A DNA stretch of 64,000 nucleotides, from contig JABMLP010000003.1 in NCBI GenBank assembly GCA_013176395.1, positions 868,001-932,000 on the forward strand. Direction: 5' to 3'. This DNA is from Venturia oleaginea (taxonomy: Eukaryota; Ascomycota; Dothideomycetes; Venturiales; Venturiaceae). Shown here piece by piece: positions 45,201 through 56,390 of this stretch (within the stretch, counting starts at the first letter, position 1; each line of letters begins with the position of its first letter). The position numbers and the translations under genes are program-made. Under the pieces are notes generated by a model, which was not told the origin of the DNA, made no database searches, and saw nothing but the letters and a program-made list of their open reading frames with translations.

Positions 45201-45988
45201 TTGCAAGCCATCTCCACGTAGAATACATGTTCCTTTCCATCTCTCCAGCTCTCTGGCAAGATCCATTGCGTACGCTCTCCACCACCAGTCAAACCATGTA
45301 CGACCTCACCTTTCTCTGTCCATATCATGCCCTCATTGTTGGCATCCCAGACAAATTCGAGGTGCTCCTTCTTCGCGAGATCATCGGGTATGGTTAGATG
45401 AATCTTGAACCAGTGTGTGGCCCAGCTAGGGCCGAAAGACTCGCCGACATGGGTATCGCGGAATTCGTGGGAGGTTGCCTCTTGGAAGGTCGGTCGTGTG
45501 AGGTCTGGTGGAGAGTAGACTTCTAGTCTCACCCACTTGTCGCCAGTAGCGCGGGCCTCAATGATCTTGCTGTGGCTGTTTTTAATGGCGTGTCTCTCGT
45601 AGAAGAAGCTGGACGTACTCAAGCAGACCTTGCTTCCTGTATTGACCATCGTCGGTAAATTGTCTCAAGCGATCTAAATATAGATTATGGATCTATGATT
45701 GCTATTAGCGACGGCAGTCTTCCGCTTCGTGAATCCGGTAGTACACGCCTCTTCGACTCGAGGTCGACATGACTACGATTCTGGCGAATACCAGAAACGT
45801 AGCCATGTTTACCTTGGAGTAGAAAGCATCCGACCATTTCCAGCTACGCGTAATGGACCCGCTACTACCGTACATCGACCACGCAACAGAGACAACGATT
45901 GAAAGACCTGACATACCTGTTTCCCTACTGGCTTCTCAACCAACGTAGGATACTTTGTAGAAGTTGGAGTATTGTGGCTACCTCCCAT
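42288..45988 (-). CDS. AMS1: Vacuolar/cytosolic alpha-mannosidase, glycoside hydrolase family 38 (Ams1)
   Basis: Exons 45988-45917, 45692-45061, 45009-43751, 43701-42783 and 42733-42288, about 1094 residues if one extra base near 45628-45634 is skipped. Ams1 trims free oligomannosides and reaches the vacuole through the Cvt/autophagy route. Exon 1 ends EKPVGKQ and exon 2 begins IHNLYLDRLRQFTDDGQYRK, matching the family N-terminus (PVGK then YxDRLRQF). The frame then changes before LSTSSFFYERH. GH38 core: TAVGHCHIDTCWLWPWAET, GGSWVEHDTNMPSGES and FWLPDTFGYSSQLPQ near residue 415, whose Asp is the expected nucleophile, plus LLCQFHDCLPGSSIEM. The C-terminal beta domains follow (LVALNTLPW, IRYSIFPHNG). 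If the frameshift is real, translation could begin only at an internal Met (45649), removing the N-terminus. Confidence 0.93.
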
Positions 45989-46238
45989 TGTGAGTTGCGA
46001 TCGTTCGTGAGGCTATTGTTGTTCTAAGGAGGACTCGAGGCAGGAAGCTGTGGACAGTACTACGTAGTGCGAAGCTACCCTGGCAATCAGCACATATGAC
46101 CGGGTTTCCCCACTGAAACAGGGGCTAGCGGCCGTGTGATCCATATATCTGTAACGCTATACGCTACCAAAAGAATGCGGAGGCTGGGGCGCTGCCCGCT
46201 GGGAATGGAGGGGTGAGAGCAGTCTGGTTGTCTGGTTT

Positions 46239-47487
46239 TTACTTTGCTGATGGGTAATACTCAGGACCTCTGATTTGAATTTTGATAGCTAATAAGAGAG
46301 ATAAACTAAACGACAGGCTGTGATCATGCGTATATACTACTAGTGCGGCTCGTCTTAAGATAGACCTGGTCATTCCCGTCTTGTCGACATTGTCCAGCAA
46401 TCTTTCATATGCTTCCTTGACAGCAACAACTGAGCCCTTTGGGTGTGTCTGCCAGAACACATACTTAACACAGCCAACGGGACATTTAGCAAGGAAGTCC
46501 AATCCCGATTTTACACCCTATCTCGCTTGTCCACGCCATTTCCCGGAGGTGACCGCCCCGCTGACAGAATCGAACAATTTCTTATCAACAAAGAATATGA
46601 AGTCTTCGCGTCGCACTTGGAACTTTTTCACAGCCATTCCTTCCTTGGATCTCTCGGTGTTCAGTAGTTTGTCCAATTCTTCAGCAAACCCAAGCTCAAT
46701 ATCAGCGGTTGCACTCCCCTTGTAAGACGTTCCCGGCATCTCTTCCATGACCAGTTTGGCGGTATGGTCTAGTGTTCTCAACACAGGAGAAAGAGCTGCC
46801 CCCGCCTGCGCATCACTCATGCCGATCTCATCCGTAAAATCTACATGTAATGATCGCAGCTTATAGCCGTTGGCGTTCAGCACCTGGTTAATCGACTCCT
46901 CTGTTGTCGTAGGCGGAATACGGACTCTCAATGTGTCCAGAGACAGAGGGTTTCTGATCGCGTCAGTGCCCCAAATTGGAGAGCCTCACGCTTCTAGTAT
47001 TGAAGGCATTGACGACTTCCCTAGCGACATCTTGGTTCTCCAATGTTATGTGTACGTATGCACAGGGCCTATTCCACCGGAAAACCAGCTTTGAAGATAC
47101 TTCGCTTTGGTAGAGATCTTTGTCCAATGTTGCTGGCGCACGAGGATGGGGGGTCTGAGAGTATGGTATATCTTGTAAGTTCTGGCTGGGAGGGAGCGTC
47201 CGAACGTGAGTCTTCATTTGTGGATCGGTTGGCTTACGGCCTTGGGAGTTAGGGAAGTTGTGTCTTATGGAGAGCTTGTTCTGTAGTTGGTCAGTTCTTT
47301 TGAAATAGCAATGTTGCCAATCGCTTTACTCGGAGCTTTCTTTCGTATCTATCAAATTTGCACTGACCACTGTACTGTATCGAGAGTGATGTCTCGGCCG
47401 CGGAACTGTCGCATAGTTGTACGGAGTTGGGGTTGAGTATAGAAACCCTTTTCGTGTCCAGAATCGTATAGAATTGATTGAAGTCAT
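46239..47487 (-). pseudogene. Unrecognised gene with mitochondrial-like presequence, one frameshift and one in-frame stop
   Basis: Exon 1 (47487-47368) encodes 40 residues rich in Arg, Ser, Tyr and His without acidic residues, typical of a mitochondrial targeting peptide. A GTCAGT donor and CAG acceptor lead to exon 2 from 47280. Exon 2 is coherent (KLVFRWNRPCAYVHITL, VVNAFNTRSVRLSNLG), but at a run of four Gs (minus strand; 46969-46972) the frame must skip one base to continue TDAIRNPLSLDTLRVRIPP. It then reads on until a TAG at 46520-46518 and continues in the same frame beyond it (DFLAKCPVGCVKYVFWQTHP) to 46239. No family was recognised. It is either a decaying gene or a good gene with two sequence errors. 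The TAG could in principle lie in a 36-nt intron, but the donor is poor. Confidence 0.5.
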
Positions 47488-48260
47488 ATCGATGGAAGAG
47501 TGCTCGTTGGGAGATGCGGCAGGCCAATAGTTGATGAATGGAAATTCGAAAGACTTGGCCAGCCCGGACCTCAGAGTTGAGCTTCGAGCTACTGACACGA
47601 CACGTGAAAATTCAGCTTTTTGCAATGCAAACTACGACAACGATTTCCATCATTTTGCTGGACCAGGTATAAGACCAACTATCTATTTCTCTTGACTCAG
47701 TTGCTGGAAGATGACAGCTCAGCTGAATCGTGTTCTCTCGATCTTATTGTGTAGATTTAAAGTATTTGACCTTCAATTGTAAGAAATCATTGTTTAAAAC
47801 AATCGCTGGCGATATAAATAGAGCCACTACTGATTATCATGCAAGATTTGGTGCAGAGGAAAATGACAGGCCACCTTTCACTCTACATAGACACGACCAA
47901 AAAAACCACGTCAGGCAATGAAGTGTAAGCAAAGCCGAGGACCAGAATGTTTGGAATTGGCATTGAGACCGCTCTGCCTGGCTCCTTGATAGGATTTCAG
48001 CCAGTATGGTCTCGCCCTCTTTCTACTTTTGGGAGTATGGTGCTTGAACGTAATATCTGTACACCATTCAATCCACATACAGCCGACCAATATCGTATCC
48101 TACTGAGACATCCTTGTTAACCCCAGATACCTGAATGTCTAGCCTCCTAGAAAATTAGATAGAATGTGAACATGACTTTGAGATTTTCCTCACCACTATC
48201 AGCCAATCACTGTCCCAACAATTCATTCATACCCATAATACCACCTTGTAACCCATTTCA
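47488..48260. other. Intergenic, nothing recognised
   Basis: AT-rich around 47740-47830. No supported features on either strand. Confidence 0.6.
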
Positions 48261-48650
48261 TCAAATCCTCCCCGTTCTCCCCCTCCCCTCAAGTGCAGCC
48301 TTCGCATCGCCTAATCCCGGCCTACAAGCATGTCCATAACTAGGCGGTCTCTCATCTTGACTCCCATACTCCCTGACCTCATACTTTGCCCCATGAACCC
48401 TTTCCCCATGCTTCTTCGGCACATAAATTTGCGGCCCTAGAACTGGATGGTCACTCTGCAACTCCCTAATCTGCTTAAACTGGCGCGTGTTCTCTGGTGC
48501 CAACGATCTCTCAAAAATGTGATTGTCGCTACATGATCTGGCGCATCCGCCGGTAGTTTTTTGGTAACGGCTACAAGTGTAGATGATACCGAAGAGAAGG
48601 TTGAAGGAGGCGAATAGGAGGATTGTTACTATGGCTATTATGGGGATCAT
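48261..48650 (-). CDS. Small single-pass membrane protein, unknown
   Basis: A 129-residue frame beginning with a strong hydrophobic segment (IIAIVTILLFASFNLLFGII) right after the start, then a short Cys-containing region (YTCSRYQKTTGGCARSC) and a polar, Pro/Arg-rich C-terminus (PVLGPQIYVPKKHGERV; SYGHACRPGLGDAK). This is a signal-anchor-like topology with a cytosolic tail. No family is recognised. The clean hydrophobic start and consistent composition favour a real gene, but it could be lineage-specific. Confidence 0.5.
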   Translation of the reverse strand: MIPIIAIVTILLFASFNLLFGIIYTCSRYQKTTGGCARSCSDNHIFERSLAPENTRQFKQIRELQSDHPVLGPQIYVPKKHGERVHGAKYEVREYGSQDERPPSYGHACRPGLGDAKAALEGRGRTGRI

Positions 48651-49481
48651 TGCGGTTGTTCGAGGAGTTTAGGCGGACGATGTGATCAGGAGGGGCGCAG
48701 ATTGGTGGATGTAACCAGAAGAGCTAGGATGGTGGTTGTTGTGAACGAGGTGGGGCAGATTCGTGGTTGTTGGGGATAAGAATATGTGGTTGGATCCGAA
48801 GAACAGATGATAAAATTCTTGATGAAGAATTTGTTGAGACCAGACTGGATGATGAAGAAGAAAGTCAGCGCTTGATAACATGAGAACGAGAACGTGCAAT
48901 GTTGTGATGGCTTTGTTATCATTCCTGTTCCAAGTGACACTGTGTTCGCCGCCTTTGTCGAGTGTGCCTCGTTTGAGCCTGAGGGTGCTGATGGGAACTT
49001 TCATGAGGTTTTAGTGAATCAGTGCAAGGACTATTGCAATCGTATACTCCTTCGCACTTTTGTGGGACCAACATGCAAAGATGTTGGTAATTTGCCAGGG
49101 ATGGAGGGGGCTATGAGCAAGATTGTCAAAGGTCGGCGAACTCGAGTATATGTAAGAAGCAACAGATGCACTCTCCCGTGTTGAAATTGCTCCTCGAACT
49201 TATCTGATTGGTGAGAACGTTGTTCTATCAAAAGGATGCCGGCTCCATTCCGATGCAAGATCCCTGGCCGGAGCCGGTTTACCAGCTCAGCCTTCCCCGC
49301 TCAGATACTCTTTCTAGAAGTAGTTGACCTGAATTAGTTCGATTTCTCGAACAAAGATATATACTGTCTCAACGTCATAACTGTCATCAAAGTCAATGGC
49401 AAGCTCTCCACTATTCCAATCGTCAACTGAAACCTCAAATCAATACTATCCTGCATTCTTCACCAAACGCAACCAGAGAGA
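48651..49481. promoter_or_regulatory. Divergent spacer between two small membrane-protein genes
   Basis: Includes a 96-codon plus-strand frame at 48894-49184 without recognisable features. The spacer should hold both promoters. Confidence 0.4.
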
Positions 49482-50009
49482 ATGCTTTACATACCATGGG
49501 AGCGGATTGCAATCATCGTCATACTCAGTATCATACTCCTCGCATGCTGCGCATTAATCGTTCGCCTACATCGACAAGGACGGAGACCGAGTCACACTCG
49601 AACCTCGAGTTTGGAAGAGGGAGCAAGAGGATGGTACGCCATGAACAGAACGCCAGATACTCCAACCACGGAACGCGTTGTCCAAAGACATACACTGGAA
49701 TCGCATACCGGAGGTGGACAACGAGGAGACACAGTTGAAAGCGACCGAGGATTGATGTGGCAGGAACTTGGTGTCGATTTCGATAGAGTTTCAGCGGAGA
49801 GGTCAGAGTCTGTTGGTCTGAAGAACCACATGAATATTACTGGCGAGGAGGTACAGAAGATGACGGCAATTAATTTCCATGTAGGACGCGGTGAAGGTGA
49901 TGAAGGTGGATGGAGGAGAAGCTCGGCCGCGGACATCTTTCAGCATGCTCCCAAGTTTGGAATTGGGCATCGAAGAGGGAACTCTCTACATCGAGTGGAG
50001 AGCCCATAG
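49482..50009 (+). CDS. Small single-pass membrane protein, unknown
   Basis: A 175-residue frame starting MLYIPWERIAIIVILS, with a hydrophobic stretch (IAIIVILSIILLACCALIV) at residues 9-27 followed by an Arg-rich stop-transfer (RLHRQGRRPSHTR). The long polar tail has acidic and Gly/Arg-rich parts and ends HRVESP. It resembles the divergent 48261-48650 gene in layout (N-terminal anchor, polar tail) but not in sequence. No family recognised. Confidence 0.5.
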   Translation: MLYIPWERIAIIVILSIILLACCALIVRLHRQGRRPSHTRTSSLEEGARGWYAMNRTPDTPTTERVVQRHTLESHTGGGQRGDTVESDRGLMWQELGVDFDRVSAERSESVGLKNHMNITGEEVQKMTAINFHVGRGEGDEGGWRRSSAADIFQHAPKFGIGHRRGNSLHRVESP

Positions 50010-50099
50010 CGCGGCCAATTGAGTGGGCTCGACTTTTATACATGATCGCATACGCTGTGACGATTTATAAGGTCGTTGTAAGGTTAGAGATGTCATTTA

Positions 50100-53000
50100 T
50101 CAGGCACTACTAGCCGCGGACAGTCTTGGAAGATCTTGGAGGCGAGGCTGAATCTGCTCGAGGACTTTGGCAGCGATAGCTATGGCACCTTCGGGCATTC
50201 CTACAAAGCTATTAGCATAGATGAACCCATAGTTTGAATACAACAACTCACCAGCCAATCTGGCTACCTTTAATGCATGTGACTCTCTGTTCACTCCTTT
50301 CCTTAAGCGGTGCACATACGAAAATGAGCCATCGCTCTCCTCAACCACATCTGTACAGTAGCACCCTAGTTCTTCAAAACCTCTCGTCATGTCAGCCAAA
50401 GCATGAAAATGAGTGGCAAACAATGCCCTGCACCCATTATGGTGATAGAGATGCCACAAGGCGGCAAAGCCAACCGCAATGCCATCTTCAGGAGTTGTTC
50501 CGCGTCCCACTTCATCCATAATGACAAATGATCTGGACGTCGCTTGTTTCAGGATTTCAGCCGTCTCCAGCATTTCCACCATGAACGTGGATTGATCATT
50601 GTACAGGTTGTCAGCCGAGCCCACACGGCTGAATATCTTGTCCACTAGACCAATCTCTACGTAGTCTGCTGGAACGAAAGACCCTGTCTGTGCCAGAATA
50701 GAAATCAATGCATTTTGGCGGAGGAATGTGCTTTTCCCACCCATGTTCGGTCCAGTGATAAGGAGAATTCGCTCCTCATTTCCCACCACGCAATCATTGG
50801 TGGTGAATTGACGCCCCTGTTCGTTAAGTCCGACTTCCACCATGGGATGACGGCCCCCAATGATACGATGCGTTGTCTTATGGTTTAAAATAGGACGAAT
50901 GAGGTTCTGCTCGCTTGCTAGAGTAGCAAAGGAACAGGCCACGTCGAGTTCGTCAAGCACAGCCGCATTCTTGCGCAGCTTGACTAGATTGTGGATGACG
51001 AGCTTGCGAAGCTGGTCGAAGACACGGTTTTCCTCAGCTCGAATACGAAGTTTGGCCTCGTCAATCTTGTTCCCGAGTTGAGTCCATTCTGAGAGATGAA
51101 GAGACTGTGTTGACTTGCTTGCACTGACGCTTCGAGTACTTCCCAACGCTTCGAGTGATGCTTTGAGGTCCTTTCCTTTGATGTGAACAATGTGACCCAA
51201 GCCAGGGGTCCATTTCAATGTCAAGCTTTGAGCTCCGGTTTTCTCTTTGAGATTAGCAGAAAGTTTATCCACTTTTTCAAGGAGATGATCTAGCTCTTTG
51301 TGAAGTCTGGTCAAGACGGCGCTTGCGCTTCGACGCATGATCCATACATTATCGCGCGAGATTGTTTCTTGCTTGTTGATTGATGCCGCGGCCTTCTTAA
51401 TATTTTTGGGTACACCCTTCAATTTCATTTCTCCGCCTTCTTCACTCAAAACATCATCTGCTAACTCCACCAGATCAGCGGCCTCCCGATCTTCAAGTCG
51501 GTGGACTTCCGAAAGCATGTCCTCATCAATGGCTTCTGAGATGCGGACAGACAAGTCAATCGGGCCTTCCATTGATAACTGCTTCCAGAGTAGGCGAAGA
51601 CATTCTTGGCCCCGTTGAGATTTTGTTGTGAGGGCACCATTGCCTGGGCTGATATCGGGCATCTCCATGTGTGTCTCGAGCAATTCTGCTATCTGCGCGG
51701 ACACCTGAATGGTTTTCGATAGACTAAGGAGATCGTCGGCATCACCTCTTCCGAATGAAAACTTCTGAACCAAGCGCATGGAGTCAAAGGTATTCCGCAA
51801 CAAGGTGACGAGTTCTTGACGAAGAACTGGGCTGATATGAAACTCAGAGACCAATTCTAAGCGCTGGTTGATCTCTTCCAATGACATCGAAGGCGACGAC
51901 AGACGCTGTGAAAGCAATCTCGTGCCACTTTTCGTCACTGTTCGACGCACTGTATGCATTAGGCTTCCTTCGAAATTCCCGTCTCGCAGCGTCGATTTGA
52001 CTTCTAGCGCTCTGAGACTGTTCCGGTCGATCAACATGTATTCCTCGTCGTGCCGTTGTATTGGTGCTTGGAGCTGTGTCTTGCTCTCAAGCTGCGTACT
52101 GTTCACATATTGTAACAGGAAATTGCCAGCTTTGACCTCGATTTCGGAGAATTTACCAGGGTCCAGCCCTGCTGCTGATTCCTCAAGCATTGGTGCCCAG
52201 TCATCGACAGATCTTGAGGAATGCTCTTGTTGATAATACGTGATTACATGATAGCCCTCTCTGAGAAGGGACATGAGACGAGAATTCTCGATGTTTTCAA
52301 AGGCTTGGTCTAGAACGATCTCGCGCGGTCCAATTCTCGCAATGACGGATGGGAGAGAAATAATATCAGTGGCCTGGGTGAAGAAGTCTCCACTAGAAAG
52401 ATCCAGCCAGGCAAGTCCAACTTGTTGAACCGAAGTGGTGGAGTCTGATGTGGCTTTGCCGGAATGGTGTGAACTTCTGGCTTCCAGATCGCCAGCTCTT
52501 GGGTCCGCGTGAATGCTCAGGAGGAAATTGTTCTCCCACGGATCCATGAATTTCTCGTCAATCAAAGTTCCAGGCGTGATGATTCGAGTGACTCTTCTAT
52601 CGAACAAAAGTCCTCCAGACCTCATCTTCTGAGACGGATCGTGTGCATATTCCTCGGCTATTGCCACATATTTGCCCAAGTCCTGAACCAAGACTTTCAG
52701 ATACCGGTCCAGTTGGGAAATTTGGAACCCGGACTGTCTCTCATTAGACGAATGAACACATCAGAATTTAGCCATACATACCATAGGTACTGGTCCCGCA
52801 CGTGTTGACTTTTGAGCAACCTTGAGGTTTAAAAGCGGCCCATATTCTTCTGCATGCTCAAAGTAGAGCTTGACGCGTCGTTTTGTCAGCATTCGCTATC
52901 AACTTCGACAATTAACTAGGAGCAATACCTCGTAAAAATTGCCGACGCGTGTCAGGACCACGCAATGAGAGAATTTCTCCATGTTGTTTTTGGCCTGCTG

Positions 53001-53276
53001 GACCACGGTCGGATAAGCAGGTCCATCGTTTGGATCAATGATCTCGAGAGCTTTCTCCGGAAGAGAGCCTTGGGGAATAGCCTTGACAGTCATTCTTTTC
53101 GCCCCACGACTCCATACTGTGCTCCCAAATTGATGAGGTCGTGCTACGCGAGGTTGTGCTACGCCTGGCCGCCGTGTTGTTTTGCGTGAAGTAGTTGACA
53201 AAGCGCGACATTCGGCACAAATGAATGGAAGAACAGGTCGGCCTGTCTTTGATTCGATGAGGCGTCTCGCCAGCAT
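50100..53276 (-). CDS. MSH1: Mitochondrial DNA mismatch repair protein Msh1 (MutS homologue)
   Basis: Exons 53276-52929, 52868-52782, 52733-50252 and 50200-50100, 1005 residues. Msh1 maintains mitochondrial DNA. The N-terminus (MLARRLIESKTG) is a likely mitochondrial presequence. The mismatch-binding domain I holds the conserved F-x-E-type motif as VGNFYE split by the first intron (next exon LYFEHAEEYGPLL). The second exon ends AGPVPM and the third begins SGFQISQLDRYLKVL. The ATPase domain shows LLITGPNMGGKSTFLRQ (Walker A, near residue 805), the DQSTFMVEM loop, SFVIMDEVGRGTTPEDG (Walker B/signature) and ALFATHFHAL. The last intron splits ARLAG from MPEGAIAIAAKVL. It shares a 234-bp divergent spacer with RPS19. 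Confidence 0.95.
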
Positions 53277-53510
53277 AACGAAAGTCGATGGTCAATGTAT
53301 TCCTAAGCACCTGATCGCAAATTGCTGTCTTGAGCATAGAGGGTCCAATCAGGCTTAGCGGCAGGTATTTTTTCGAGACTCACGTGAGGGCTGGTCCACA
53401 CGAATCGAAAATGAGCACCTTCGAATTTTACGACCCGATAGCCTTCGACGATTCTAACTCCAACGACTACCCTTCCCACCTCACATCTCTCTTAACACAC
53501 AATCGTAATC

Positions 53511-54236
53511 ATGGGTGGAGTTAGCGTCCGAGATGTCCCTGTGAGTCCCATTGAAGCGCTCTCGGTTTGCTCAAGTCGACCAAGTACTGACTTTGCGACA
53601 GGCGGACAAGTTCATCACAGCCTACGCCGATTTCCTCAAGCGACAAGGTCGTCTGCCAATCCCAGGTCCGTACTACACATACCCAGTTGTTTGAATCCCG
53701 TAATTGGGGGATCTTTGCATACCATTTTCGGTTCTTGAGCTGACCTTGGTGCCATTTTCTACAAACAGCTTGGGTAGACACTGTCAAACTCTCCGCCTCA
53801 AAGGAGCTCCCACCACAAAACCCCGACTGGTAAGGCATACTCGGATGGTTAGATATAGATTCAGGCTTATGGAAATGCATCAGGTTCTACGTCCGCGCCG
53901 CCGCTGTCGCCCGTCACATCTACCTCCGCAAGACCGTCGGAGTTGGCCGATTAAGAAAAGCCCACGGTGGAACCAAGAATCGCGGATGTGCACCTTCCCA
54001 CCACGTCGACGCTTCCGGAGCCGTTGAGCGCAAGGTCATGCAGGCATTGGAGAAGATTGGTGTTCTAGAGCACGATGAGGACAAGGGCGGTCGCAGAATC
54101 ACACAGTCCGGACAGCGAGATTTGGACCGTATGTTTGATTCAATCAAGATTGGGGAAGCTCAAATGCTAACGAAGCGCTGCAGGAATTGCCCAAACCACC
54201 TTGGAGTCGGAAGAGGGCGAGGATGACGACGAGTAA
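53511..54236 (+). CDS. RPS19: 40S ribosomal protein S19 (eS19)
   Basis: Five exons: 53511-53540, 53602-53665, 53769-53829, 53884-54128 and 54184-54236, 150 residues, all phases consistent. The protein starts MGGVSVRDVP, then ADKFITAYADFLKRQGRLPIP, AWVDTVKLSASKELPPQNPDW, FYVRAAAVARHIYLRK and GVGRLRKAHGGTKNRG, and ends with an acidic tail (LESEEGEDDDE). The dense introns near the 5' end are typical of fungal ribosomal protein genes. Confidence 0.97.
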
Positions 54237-54913
54237 ATGCATTGTTCAACTACACTGGGTCTTTGCAGCGGGCGTGTCACTCGGGAGTGATCTCCCTCCC
54301 TGGTTTCCTATAGGTCAGGCATGGGTAAAATAGATGCCCAAAGGCGTTAAAAACTGCTCGAATCATATGTTTGCACTCTTCAAAAGACCCACCTCTCTAG
54401 TTCGTAAGTCTTCACATACTGACCGCTACTGACATTACCTTGTACCTCGTCACTGTGTCGTTCGTTCGCAAACGGAGCCCTACCTAGAAGTACTTAGTAC
54501 ATTTGATCGGTGTGTTGAACATGTCGTCCAGGTCACTGGTTGGCTCCTCGTGTGTTACGACCTGATTAGCTCGAGGCTGTACTGTGGAGAGTGTTTGACC
54601 GCGAACTGATGGAACGATGATAATGAAGCCACGTGTGAAGTCCTTCCTCATTCGTCGAAGTGAAGGTTCTAAAACTTCGCTCTTGCCTTACCTTGCGTCG
54701 ACCCACCCATCCGTAATTTCCTGCTGTGTACTTCCACCTTCGATCAATCCCTTTCTTCAACCTTCACTCACTCACTTGCTCACTCACTTTTGCAAACGTC
54801 CGCTCATTCTATCATAGTGCCCGTCTCTACCAGGGTAAGCTTTTGAATGCGACTGGCAATTGTTCATTAGGAGACACCACTGACAACCCTAGTAGACCAC
54901 CGTCAGCACAAGC
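54237..54913. other. Intergenic, 5' leader of the acidic-protein gene
   Basis: The part from about 54740 is rich in pyrimidines and ACTCACTTGCT-like repeats, consistent with a leader. No gene is supported. Confidence 0.55.
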
Positions 54914-55666
54914 ATGGACGATTCATCCCCCACAATGAGCAAAAAGGAAAAGCCCACGTCGCGACCCACCAACTTCAAGCCCTTGTCTCGCGAGGAATTC
55001 GCTAAAGTTACGTATGGCGCCAACAAGTACTGGTTCGCCAAGCACTACTCCAAGGGCCAATCGCTCTCCAGCAGATTCCTCGAGCAAGCTGCAAAATGTC
55101 TTTCTCTGAAGTCAGATGACCCTAGTAAGAAGGAAGCCGACCAACTTCTGGACGCCATGCGCAATGACCCAGACTTCTACACCGAGGAAATGCTGAAGAA
55201 GGCGCTTGGAGGGAAAGAGTCCGAGAAGGGAGGGCGCGCTCGTACCAGTTCGTCTGCATCCAGCTTGAAGGAGACCGTTGTTCCGTACGCCAACAAGGGG
55301 TTCACGAACCGCTTCACGAACTCAGAGTACGATGACGACGACGATGTTTTCCGCTCCGACGGCGTGATCGTAGAGACTCCGACCGAAGCACGCGGCATTG
55401 AGGATGATGGAGATGGTGATTGTCCTCCACCACGCACTATACATGAGGACGGCAACTACAAGACAACGTCCAACGCGCGATTGAGCACAGTCTTCGAGGA
55501 GTCGAAGGGCAAGAAGGCAGGCTCTTCCTCGTGCAGCAAACCTGTCTGCGTTGACCTGAATTCGGATGATGATGACGATGACTACGAGGATGGGGATGAA
55601 TTTGGCAAGGAAAGTTTCTACGATGACTACCGCGGAGAATTCGATGGTTCCTACAACGATTACTGA
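54914..55666 (+). CDS. Acidic low-complexity protein, unknown
   Basis: A 250-residue intronless frame. The first 90 residues look folded (FKPLSREEFAKVTYGANKYWFAKHYSKG; FLEQAAKCLSLKS; ADQLLDAMRNDPDFYTEEML). The rest is polar and disordered with runs of Asp (YDDDDDVF; DLNSDDDDDDYEDGDEFG). A short segment KPVCVDLNSDDD precedes the last acidic run. No signal peptide or membrane segment. No family recognised; the conserved-looking N-terminus could be tested against fungal genomes. Confidence 0.6.
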   Translation: MDDSSPTMSKKEKPTSRPTNFKPLSREEFAKVTYGANKYWFAKHYSKGQSLSSRFLEQAAKCLSLKSDDPSKKEADQLLDAMRNDPDFYTEEMLKKALGGKESEKGGRARTSSSASSLKETVVPYANKGFTNRFTNSEYDDDDDVFRSDGVIVETPTEARGIEDDGDGDCPPPRTIHEDGNYKTTSNARLSTVFEESKGKKAGSSSCSKPVCVDLNSDDDDDDYEDGDEFGKESFYDDYRGEFDGSYNDY

Positions 55667-56390
55667 ACGGGTGTGACAGAGGACAGGATGTACTGGGTAG
55701 GTGAATGGGAGCAACAGATGGAAGTTGGGCATGCTTTTGTGTGGGTTTACGGCGTCTCACAGGATTTCCCACGGACAGGAAAATGGCTTTTACGGATGGC
55801 ACTCGATCAGATTCACAATGATATCACGATGGAAAGATAGCGATGTACTATATACCCCCGCAGTGGCTTCGCTTGTCCAGTTTCCCGCCTAGCCTGCAGG
55901 AATCACGATATTGGCTTTGTATATTATTATTCTGTGGCCGTGTTGTCGTTTCATTCTGTTCCCTCTTTTTCTTTTGGGGAATGGCTGATGATGGGTGGTT
56001 GAAGGACAATGACAGTCACTCCCAGCCTTGCTCGTTATGCGAGGACAATCTGACATGGCCAGTTCATTGACTTCCTGCTCGTCCTTGTGAAGTCCGGACT
56101 CTCATGATCTTTGTTAGGCTGTACTCGTTCATGTCAATTAGTGATGTGGGAGGGATTTGGACAATCATTGTTTTCACTTTCTCCTTGTTGAAGACAGTCT
56201 CAAGACTAGGATAATAACGATAGACGGATTGGCGGAACAGATTTGTGAGTTGATATGCGACGAGTGAACTGCTAAGAAGTCCTGTTTATACCCAACCTCA
56301 CGTACTGCCTGCTGATGGTGTAAAAGTCGACGTCCCAGGGTATTCCATCATCTACCTTTTCGTCAACTCACTTGCTCCGAGACTTGAGCC
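55667..56390. other. Intergenic between the acidic-protein gene and the first Cys-rich mini-gene
   Basis: No supported gene. The part adjoining 56390 should hold the 3' UTR of the minus-strand mini-gene. Confidence 0.55.

Noticed and set aside
45628..45647. A 20-nt intron in AMS1 to explain the frame change
   Set aside because: Far too short for splicing, and removing it leaves the wrong frame.
48894..49184. 96-codon plus-strand frame with several cysteines
   Set aside because: No signal peptide, no clean spacing pattern, and no paralogue; likely spurious.
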